From contig NZ_AP017560.1 of the NCBI RefSeq assembly GCF_003967015.1, positions 1,860,001 through 1,924,000 of the forward strand: a stretch of 64,000 bases of DNA, in the 5' to 3' direction. The translations under genes and the position numbers were made by a program. Below the pieces are notes generated by a model. It was not told the DNA's origin. It ran no database searches and was given only the letters and a program-made list of their open reading frames with translations. The stretch's first letter is position 1, and each line of letters opens with the position of its first letter. This DNA is from Pseudanabaena sp. ABRG5-3. Lineage in GTDB: Bacteria; Cyanobacteriota; Cyanobacteriia; Pseudanabaenales; Pseudanabaenaceae. Shown one piece after another: positions 57,707 through 64,000 of the stretch.

Positions 57707-59453
57707 AATAATGGTTGCCAATTTTGCGATGGTGGGCGGCGGTAAGAGCATCGGGCTTAGAAACACGACCTTCTTCAGCGATCGCATAGATTACCCAGTG
57801 ATCGGCACATTCCATCCGACTCATGACTTCGCATTCCATAAAGGCAAGAGCCTCCGTGAGAATCGGTGCGCCAGAGCTAGATATTTGCGTTTTCACACCC
57901 TCGAAACGATCCGCCCCAGGAGCAAATCGCTTGAGGAAATGCTGCATCAGTTTGGAATAGTTGCCATCTTCGAGCACATTCAAGACAAAGCGATCGCCTA
58001 CTTGCATAAACGATTCGATCGCCCGATCCTTTGCCACAGCAACGGTAAATCCAAGGGGCTTGAAGCTTGCCTGTGCGACCCAAGAGGCTAACATCGCACT
58101 ACGAGCGCCACCCTTCGCTGCGGAGATAATATACAAACCACCTGCTAAGCGTCCCAAAGCTTTATCGAGATCAGCATCAATCGCTTTGAGTTGTTTAATA
58201 TTTTGCTTACGAGTCAGCAGTTGTCCTAAGTCAGTTCCCGCTTCATCACAGGTCTGATATATTGCTTCATTGGGATTTTCACGGACGCGAATCGCAGGAA
58301 AAGCTGTTACTACCCCTAGATCCTTAAAGCGGTTATTCAACAAATCAATGGAGGAATCTTCATTGCCATGCGGTTCGTACAAACCGATGACTTGTTTTTC
58401 GGTTGCTGCTGCCAAGATTGCCCCGATCGCTGTTTCCACACGACTATTAGATGCTGGGGGTGTGCATACCACTAAGCCTGACGCATGACCGACTAGTTCT
58501 CGCAATTCTTGCAAATCAATCACCTTGAGATCTGCCATTTCCACAGCGACACCTGTTTTGGCGATCCCACGGGCGATCGCTTGTGATAGGCGATCGCAAT
58601 AGCCATAGTCCGACACATAGCAAACCACCACATTGGTTTCGCCCTTAGTTTGCGCTTGGCTCCATTGGCGATAGTTTTCGGTCAATTCCTTAACGTTGTA
58701 GCGCAAAAGCGGTCCATGCCCATTAGCGACGATTTCCGCTTGAGGCAACTCATCCATCCGCTTCATCGCCGAGATGACCGATCGCGCATTGGGAGCCATC
58801 AAGCATTCATAGTAAAAGCGATAGTCGGGCGTAATCTTTTGCAAGTCCTCATCGTAGGTTGCCTCACTGCAATAGTGCATTCCGAAAATATCGCAGGTAT
58901 ACAAAATTGAAGTGGCATGGTCAAAGGTCATCATCGTGTCGGGCCAGTGCAAGTTTGGTGCATTCACAAACTGCAAAATGTGACCATTACCCAAATCAAC
59001 CTGATCGCCATTTTTGACAACTTGCTGTTTAAAAGGTCGGTTAATTAACTCACCCAGAAATTGCAGCGCTACCTTGGTCGCGACTACGGTGACATTGGGG
59101 GCAAGTTCTAATATTTCCTTGACTAGCCCGCTATGATCTGGCTCTGTATGACTGATGACTAGGTAATCAATCTGAGAGGGATCAATTTGTTTCTTGAGGG
59201 TTTTGAGGTATAGTTCGCGAAACTTAGCGTGGGATGTATCGACTAGGGCTAATTTCTCGCCACGAATGATATAGGAGTTGTAAGTTGTCCCATTTTGCAA
59301 GCCAAACTCAATATCAAAGCGATCGCGATCCCAATCTAGCGATCGAATGGTAGTAGTGTCAGCCGCAATTTCCGAAACTTGCACTGTCAGGCGACGCTCA
59401 ATAGGCTTCTCTAAAATGTTGCCAATAGATGGAATCTCAGTAACAGCTACCAC
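57705..59453 (-). CDS. Diflavin flavodiiron protein, Flv3-like (canonical metal site)
   Basis: Cyanobacterial A-type flavodiiron protein that reduces O2 to water with electrons from photosystem I. The 582 residues comprise a metallo-beta-lactamase domain, a flavodoxin domain (VVVCYVSDYGYCDRLSQAIA), and a C-terminal flavin reductase domain (GLYIISAAKGGARSAMLASW). The diiron ligands are intact: HTEPDHSG, NLHWPDTM, YTCDIFGMH and ANGHGP. Flv1/Flv2-type proteins have lost these, so this is Flv3/Flv4-type. The partner gene is not in the window. Choice between Flv3 and Flv4 is by look only. Confidence 0.92.
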   Translation of the reverse strand: MVAVTEIPSIGNILEKPIERRLTVQVSEIAADTTTIRSLDWDRDRFDIEFGLQNGTTYNSYIIRGEKLALVDTSHAKFRELYLKTLKKQIDPSQIDYLVISHTEPDHSGLVKEILELAPNVTVVATKVALQFLGELINRPFKQQVVKNGDQVDLGNGHILQFVNAPNLHWPDTMMTFDHATSILYTCDIFGMHYCSEATYDEDLQKITPDYRFYYECLMAPNARSVISAMKRMDELPQAEIVANGHGPLLRYNVKELTENYRQWSQAQTKGETNVVVCYVSDYGYCDRLSQAIARGIAKTGVAVEMADLKVIDLQELRELVGHASGLVVCTPPASNSRVETAIGAILAAATEKQVIGLYEPHGNEDSSIDLLNNRFKDLGVVTAFPAIRVRENPNEAIYQTCDEAGTDLGQLLTRKQNIKQLKAIDADLDKALGRLAGGLYIISAAKGGARSAMLASWVAQASFKPLGFTVAVAKDRAIESFMQVGDRFVLNVLEDGNYSKLMQHFLKRFAPGADRFEGVKTQISSSGAPILTEALAFMECEVMSRMECADHWVIYAIAEEGRVSKPDALTAAHHRKIGNHY

Positions 59454-59596
59454 GCTTTTGTCTCCCTATCTCATTTTTTCTTCCTCTAGTCTAATCCCTA
59501 CTTTTAGACAAGTCCAATTGAATGTACTAATTGATACTATAAGCACACAGCAAAATTTGGATATTTGCTTGAAATTTATTTGTCAAAGCTGCCACT

Positions 59597-60091
59597 ATGT
59601 CTGATCTATATGTTTCTTGGGACGAATATCACGCCAAAATCGAAGGACTGGCAGCCCAAATTTATCATTCGCAATGGGAATTTGACCAAATTCTCTGTCT
59701 GGCTAGGGGTGGCTTACGCATTGGGGATATCCTGTCGCGCATTTTTGACAAACCTTTAGCGATTCTCTCGACTTCTTCCTATGGCGGTAAAAATTTTCAA
59801 GAACGGGGTGATTTAAAAATTGCCCATAGCATCACTATGACTACGGATACGCTCGGCAAGCGAATCTTACTAGTGGATGATTTGGTGGATTCAGGTGTCA
59901 CGTTGGCGCAAATTCTCGAATGGCTCAAAGCCCATGAAGAGTTTGCAATTACGGAAGTGCGATCGGCGGTTCTCTGGTTTAAGGCTTGTTCTATAGCTAA
60001 GCCCGATTATTACATTGATTTCTTATCAGATAATCCTTGGATTCATCAGCCCTTTGAAAAGTATGAAAAAATGAATCCTAGTGATTTATAA
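59597..60091 (+). CDS. Phosphoribosyltransferase
   Basis: Purine-type phosphoribosyltransferase fold. The 164 residues show the N-terminal block WEFDQILCLARGGLRIGDIL, the flexible-loop area LSTSSYGGKNFQERGDLKIA, and the PRPP-binding motif KRILLVDDLVDSGVTLAQIL. The end YYIDFLSDNPWIHQPFEKYE resembles the xanthine-guanine enzymes, whose substrate cannot be proven from this. Start ATG 59597 follows a gene-free gap of 140 bp after the divergent flavodiiron gene. Confidence 0.9.
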   Translation: MSDLYVSWDEYHAKIEGLAAQIYHSQWEFDQILCLARGGLRIGDILSRIFDKPLAILSTSSYGGKNFQERGDLKIAHSITMTTDTLGKRILLVDDLVDSGVTLAQILEWLKAHEEFAITEVRSAVLWFKACSIAKPDYYIDFLSDNPWIHQPFEKYEKMNPSDL

Positions 60092-60252
60092 AAGTAACCT
60101 TGTAATGAAGCTTTAACTTTATTTGAATCAGCAAAATCGGCACTGATCTTGACATATTTGCATTGTTTTTACCCACGTAAATATGGTCGTTTCAAACTTA
60201 ACCATCAATTACCAGTTCAGTGCTGACAACAAATGTTACATAACTAAATCAT

Positions 60253-60501
60253 CTAAATAATAGATATTCCATCGATTTTACTAACCCCATCAATTTTCTT
60301 AATGGCATCAATGAAAGCTCGCTTTTTTTTCTCGTCATTGAACCTATAAACCCGATAACTACCTTCACAAGGCTTTTCTCTGTCTACATTTTGCCATTTA
60401 GTGCTTGACAAAAACTTGCCTTCGTATGCTGAAACAATGCTTTCAAACTTTGCATCATCTATATTAAGCTCAAATTCAATTTTTACAGAATTTTCAATCA
60501 T
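60253..60501 (-). CDS. Small hypothetical protein, 82 aa
   Basis: Not recognised. The 82 residues are soluble, with alternating strand/helix pattern MIENSVKIEFELNIDDAKFE, a central GSYRVYRFNDEKKKRAFIDA and a hydrophobic end VSKIDGISII. It lies downstream of the IS630-disrupted gene on the same strand, so the two could have formed one operon before the insertion. AT-rich composition like the disrupted gene hints at a shared accessory origin. Coding status is moderate. Confidence 0.6.
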   Translation of the reverse strand: MIENSVKIEFELNIDDAKFESIVSAYEGKFLSSTKWQNVDREKPCEGSYRVYRFNDEKKKRAFIDAIKKIDGVSKIDGISII

Positions 60502-60807
60502 AAATTTAAAATATAATTAGTAATATTTTATTTATCATGTAATGAGTGACAGATTCTAAAATATCCATTTCACACTAACAAAAAAGGCGAAAACATATTG
60601 ATCATGCCTTAACTGACTAGTGCCATAAGCTTTAATAATATTATTTGTTTTCAAGTTCTTCTATGAAATATTTGATATTTTGAAGTATGTTTTTTATATA
60701 AAATTTGCTGCTGTTGGAGTAATGAAACTCAATTGCAAAGATACATTCTTCTTTTTCATTGAATACAAATAAATAAGTGTTTTCCCACCCAAGTTTTTGA
60801 AAAGCTA

Positions 60808-61835
60808 CAGTCCGTTGAGGGATTAAGTAGTACAGTAACAACACTTAGTAAACCAATTTTTGAAGAAATCTTTTTCTAACAAGTAAGGGAAAACGTTGAT
60901 TAAATGCTGAAGTAGTTTTTGAGACTGAGGTCTAAGCAATCTAATAAAATATTTGAGAACCGACCACATCATCTCAATTGGATTAAAATCAGGAGAATAG
61001 GTGGGTAAGTACAAAATCTTAGCGCCTGTCTCTGTAATTGCTTTTGCGACCCCCTCAACTTTATGGCAGTTGAGGTTATCCATGATTATCCTATGTTCAG
61101 GACGTAATTTAGGTACTAGGTCATCTTGGATAAAGGTGAGAAAATCTTCCCCTTTCATTGAACCCTGAATCTTTTTCAGGCAAACAATACCATCGACCGA
61201 AATAGCCCCAATGACTGTGTATTTCTGACCTTTGTAAAAGGGACGATGACTGAATACTCTCTTGCCACACTCACTTCTTGCCACAGAGCGTTCCATTCCC
61301 TGCCATACTCCCGTTTCATCAATACAAATAAGATCTTCAGCTTTTACCCCCTGCAATGCTTCCCAAAATTCACATCTTTGCTGTTGTACTGCCTCACTTT
61401 TTACCTTTTCATGGCGATAGGTCTTTTTTTTAGCGTGATGTTATGCCTCTGGAAAAATCGGCACATACTGCCCGTGGTCACTGATACTCCTGTTTGTTCT
61501 GCTACTTCCTCACAGTACTGCCATAGTGTCCAATCTGGATGCTCTGTCGCAATTTTGAGGATTTTCTCTCGATGGGCTTCGAGCGGACTTTTGATTTGAC
61601 TCCCTAATGGTTTGTGGTTTAGTTCTCCTGTCTCTCGGTATTGATTCAGCAGTGTTTGCACTGTTTTTGTCGCGACTTGAAATTGCTTAGCTACTTCACG
61701 AATCGATGTATTTCCTGCTTCGTAGGTTGCTACGATCTTTTGCCTAAGATCTAGTGAGTAAGGTGCCATTTTTTACTCTCTTTTTTGTTCTGCTATCCTA
61801 TCTTATCTTGTACTACTCTTTCCCTCAATAGGCTG
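60808..61835 (-). mobile_element. Complete IS630-family insertion sequence
   Basis: About 1028 bp. Ends CAGTCCGTTGAGGGATTAAG (left) and, inverted, CAGCCTATTGAGGGAAAGAG (right) continue into a shared AGTAGTACA block. The TA target is present on both sides (60806-60807, 61836-61837). It carries one transposase with a -1 frameshift. Related short copies lie at 40446 and probably 35668. Confidence 0.93.
60823..61769 (-). CDS. IS630 transposase made by -1 frameshifting
   Basis: DDE transposase in two frames. The upstream frame (61769-61401) gives 122 residues with the HTH region MAPYSLDLRQKIVATYEAGN and VAKQFQVATKTVQTLLNQY. At a run of eight A (minus strand, about 61422-61429), a -1 slip would switch to the second frame, which continues KKKTYRHEKVKSEAVQQQRC and holds the catalytic part DLICIDETGVW, HRIIMDNLNCHKVEG and PTYSPDFNPIEMMWSVLKYF (D, D, E). 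Programmed -1 shifting at A-runs is known for IS630 elements, so the gene is probably active. Confidence 0.9.
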
Positions 61836-62229
61836 TAATGATCCAATAATATGACCACCTCTCAATCCAAATATACTAGAAACTATTAAAGGAACTGCTA
61901 CAGCAGGTAGAAAAACAGAAGCTGCTCCAGCTAGTAACACATCTCTACTAACACCACCTAAATCCAAGTCATCGGAATACGGAATACTACCTTCCTCGTA
62001 AAGCTTGATTTTCCCACTTTCATCTTGAAATGAGATCCAATTTGACGCTTTAAAAATTAGTTTAGTGTTAACTTCTTTTAAAGTAACAATCAATCCATAT
62101 TCTTTACTCCAATTATCTTTTTCATCTCTAAAAAAACTAATAACCTCATCAATATATTTCATTTTTAAAATAAACAGGCATGACAATTAAAATTTTATCA
62201 TGCCATTTATAGTGTTTGGGTTTATGGTG

Positions 62230-62808
62230 ATGAACACTGAATTTAAAGCGCTACAACCCATCCTTATTTCACTGGAAGATTTTTTAGTGCTTCCTGAAAC
62301 TGAGCCAGCTAGTGAATATATCAAAGGAAATATTACTCAGAAACCAATGCCGCAGGGACAACACAGCACATTGCAGGGAAAACTAGTTGCTACGATTAAT
62401 CAACGTGGTGAACCTGAGCAAATCGTTTTTGCCTTTCCTGAACTGCGCTGCACCTTTGCAGGAAGATCCATCGTTCCTGATATCGCGATATTTGAATGGG
62501 AGCATATTCCCCTTGATGCTAATGGCGAAATTATTAATAGGATTGAAATCCCACCAGACTGGCTCATTGAAATTCTGTCTCCTGATCAGTCACCGATTGA
62601 TGTAATCGATAAAATCAGCTTTGCCCTTAAAAATGGTACAAAACTCGGTTGGCTTATTGCCCCTCAAGAAAGAACCGTACTTAGCTTTCAAGGTGATCGC
62701 TTTAACAGTCACCGAGGTGAAGATCTTTTGCCTGTGCTAGAAGGCTTAAAAGGCTGGCAAATATCCGTCAATGATTTGTTTAATCTTCTGAATTTTGCTA
62801 GACGCTAA
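62230..62808 (+). CDS. Uma2 family protein
   Basis: Third Uma2-type gene of the window, 192 residues from the ATG at 62230. Blocks: ALQPILISLEDFLVLPETEP, GNITQKPMPQGQHSTLQGKL, FPELRCTFAGRSIVPDIAIF (catalytic Asp), WLIEILSPDQSPIDVIDKIS and KLGWLIAPQERTVLSFQGDR. Other starts at 62200 and 62224 are in frame; no ribosome site favours any of them. It lies 38 bp beyond the divergent split gene. Confidence 0.9.
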   Translation: MNTEFKALQPILISLEDFLVLPETEPASEYIKGNITQKPMPQGQHSTLQGKLVATINQRGEPEQIVFAFPELRCTFAGRSIVPDIAIFEWEHIPLDANGEIINRIEIPPDWLIEILSPDQSPIDVIDKISFALKNGTKLGWLIAPQERTVLSFQGDRFNSHRGEDLLPVLEGLKGWQISVNDLFNLLNFARR

Positions 62809-62824
62809 ATAATTTACAAGAGAT

Positions 62825-63325
62825 TTACCAAGATAGAAATGATGCCTCGATACCCTGTTCTCGCTTGACTTTAGCATCACGCTCTACCCAAGCAATTACT
62901 TGCTCTGCGGTCAAATCTTCGAGATGGATACTGTAGTCTTTAGCGATCGCCGTTAGTGCTTGCATTGCCGAAATCACCATCCGAGTTAAAAATTTCTCGT
63001 GACTGGAAAGCTTGGCTGGGGTCACTTCATCCTGCCTAGTATCTTCAAAATCTAGATCAGGATGTGGGGAAGTCCATTTGAGAAAGGCAGCATCTTCACC
63101 TTGCTCTTTCCGAATCTGCGAATCATGCTCAATCCATTGCACAATTTGCTGTGCTGAAAGTAATTCTGCATGAACACGAAGTTCTTGAGCAATTTTGGTA
63201 ATGATCCGCATCGAAGAAATCGTGATGCGGGTCATAAATTTTTCCATCGTTGACAGCAGCGCTCCATCGATCGCATGGGCTTCAGCCAATGTTAAAAACT
63301 GGATTGGGTCTTGGGGAATTGTCAT
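62825..63325 (-). CDS. Hypothetical protein with internal duplication, 166 aa
   Basis: Unknown function, cyanobacterial type. The two halves are alike. Residues 24-84 read STMEKFMTRITISSMRIITK ... WIEHDSQIRKEQGEDAAFLK; residues 106-166 read SSHEKFLTRMVISAMQALTA ... WVERDAKVKREQGIEASFLS. Each half is mostly helical, with a hydrophobic helix and a charged helix, suggesting a two-repeat helical bundle. No signal peptide. It has no operon partner; the neighbouring HLIP-like gene on the same strand lies 85 bp away. Confidence 0.75.
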   Translation of the reverse strand: MTIPQDPIQFLTLAEAHAIDGALLSTMEKFMTRITISSMRIITKIAQELRVHAELLSAQQIVQWIEHDSQIRKEQGEDAAFLKWTSPHPDLDFEDTRQDEVTPAKLSSHEKFLTRMVISAMQALTAIAKDYSIHLEDLTAEQVIAWVERDAKVKREQGIEASFLSW

Positions 63326-63410
63326 AAGGTCATAATTCTAGGGGCTAAGCCAAGCTTTGCCCCCATTTTTAGAAATCGATAATTTGTAAAAATTCTTTAC
63401 CAGTAGCCAC

Positions 63411-63653
63411 CTAAGCAATGGCAAGTAAAGTAACCCCAATCATTGCCAAAACGAGCAAGGTAATCCCAATAATTGGCAAACGTCCCTTTAGGAGCTCAGC
63501 ATATTTTGTAGCTTCACCTTGCTGTTCACCTTTTGCATCAACTTTCTTATCGACTTTGTCATCAAAATACATCTTGGGTTCGATCGCCCAATTATTTAAA
63601 ATTCCACGCTCGTCTTTAGTAAATGCGGTGCGGGTTTTAGTTGGTTCTGCCAT
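63411..63653 (-). CDS. Ssl1498-type light-harvesting-like protein
   Basis: Small one-helix protein related to high-light-inducible proteins, located in thylakoids and linked to photosystem repair. The 80 residues have a basic/hydrophilic N-terminal half (AFTKDERGILNNWAIEPKMY) and one membrane segment (LPIIGITLLVLAMIGVTLLA) preceded by KYAELLKGR, a weak match of the chlorophyll-binding ELLKGR-type motif. Start ATG at 63653. No other photosynthesis gene is adjacent. Confidence 0.83.
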   Translation of the reverse strand: MAEPTKTRTAFTKDERGILNNWAIEPKMYFDDKVDKKVDAKGEQQGEATKYAELLKGRLPIIGITLLVLAMIGVTLLAIA

Positions 63654-64000
63654 TTAAATTTTACCTTGTTATATCTTTTTGTTATATCGGTAGCACGAAG
63701 ATACTGAGTGAAAGCGCTTTATACGCTTATCCAAACATAAATTGCTTAGCAATGCTACATGAATCTTAATGTTTGTTTGATCTTATCCTCTAATGTCAAA
63801 ATTCGACAAACATCTCATGGACTTATACCAATTCACGAAAGTGTGACAACACTTTTGAGATGTAAAAACTAAACCCAGCAAGATTTTTCAAAACTAAAAA
63901 TGGCGTTAGTCCTAAAAAGGAAAGGATTTATTGTTGTAAGGATGGGCGGCGCTTCGCGCCGCCCATCCTTACCTATTTACCAAAACTAAAAATGGCGTAG
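63654..64000. other. Gene-free end of window with repeats
   Basis: Contains a direct repeat AAAACTAAAAATGGCGT (about 63891 and 63982), the MITE-end sequence TAGTCCTAAAAAGGAAAGG (63907-63925), and a perfect hairpin GTAAGGATGGGCGGCGC / complement around TTC (63936-63972). No open frame. An element may extend beyond the window. Confidence 0.7.

Larger units (their letters stand above)
60641..62162 (-). pseudogene. Gene of unknown function split by an IS630-family element
   Basis: Two parts rejoin in frame when the element and one TA are removed: 109 codons from ATG 62162 to 61836, then 55 codons from 60805 to 60641. The rebuilt 163-residue protein starts MKYIDEVISFFRDEKDNWSK. It has a hydrophobic hairpin LLAGAASVFLPAVAVPLIVS followed by IFGLRGGHIIGSL, then AFQKLGWENTYLFVFNEKEE. 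It was a small, probably membrane-associated protein. No family is recognised. The left fragment alone has a frame from 60844, but this uses IS sequence. Confidence 0.88.

Noticed and set aside
57690-58910. Several plus-strand frames inside the flavodiiron gene
   Set aside because: Shadows of the long, well-conserved minus-strand gene.
60823-61356. Second transposase frame as an independent gene with ATG start
   Set aside because: The catalytic frame continues upstream of the ATG with family sequence to the A8 run, so fusion by frameshift is more likely.

Overview
The window is chromosomal DNA from a cyanobacterium. Evidence: the octamer GCGATCGC (HIP1) is very frequent, and genes that occur mainly or only in cyanobacteria are present: btpA, the CCB2/CCB4-like cofactor-assembly factor, ccs1, a diflavin flavodiiron protein, DUF1816, an Ssl1498-type light-harvesting-like protein, a tandem CobO fusion and a GatA/STAS/Mini-III/RlmB core set. 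Moderate GC, many Uma2-family genes and dense small palindromic repeats would suit a Pseudanabaena-like lineage; that genus guess is inference.

Layout. 1-2.6 kb: edge of a HerA-like ATPase gene, a hypothetical gene, ahcY. 2.7-7.3 kb: a chromosomal integron. It has an integron-type integrase (intI) facing away from a set of tandem hairpin repeats, then a secreted protein gene, a DUF1350 gene, an attC-like site interrupted beside its core by a 189-bp MITE, and a BrnT/BrnA toxin-antitoxin cassette ending in a well-formed attC. The BrnTA cassette is flanked by two diverged copies of the 3' end of the neighbouring LysM gene. 7.4-34.2 kb: mostly housekeeping genes (map, a PilT-type ATPase, mnmG, amidase, lpxB, rpmI-rplT, gatA, mrnC-rlmB, msrA) with c-di-GMP signalling proteins and small membrane proteins between them. 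34.3-45.9 kb: a lipid-A-disaccharide-synthase-related protein, btpA, a VKOR-thioredoxin fusion, a PstS-like protein, an Mrr-type nuclease plus C5 methyltransferase pair whose junction carries a 93-bp IS630-type MITE, ccs1, and an Hsp70 homologue. 46.7-49.1 kb: vapBC, another antitoxin-like ORF, an unlisted 39-aa small membrane-protein gene with its own terminator, another MITE, and a Uma2 gene. 49.2-60.1 kb: CobO fusion, Wzc-type tyrosine autokinase, lysA-cdaA-uppS, HPP protein, flavodiiron protein, phosphoribosyltransferase. 60.2-64 kb: a gene split by a complete IS630-family element with a -1 frameshift transposase, then small genes and repeats.

Intergenic DNA is unusually structured. Many gaps hold perfect hairpins of 15-25 bp arms with 3-base loops. 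They fall into families: 91-bp nested palindromes with conserved outer arms and variable but self-complementary inner arms; GGCGC-GAA-GCGCC-tipped hairpins; IS630-derived MITEs; and a TAGTCCTAAAAAGGAAAGG-ended MITE. The integron with its repeats, cassettes and nested insertions is the most interesting system here.
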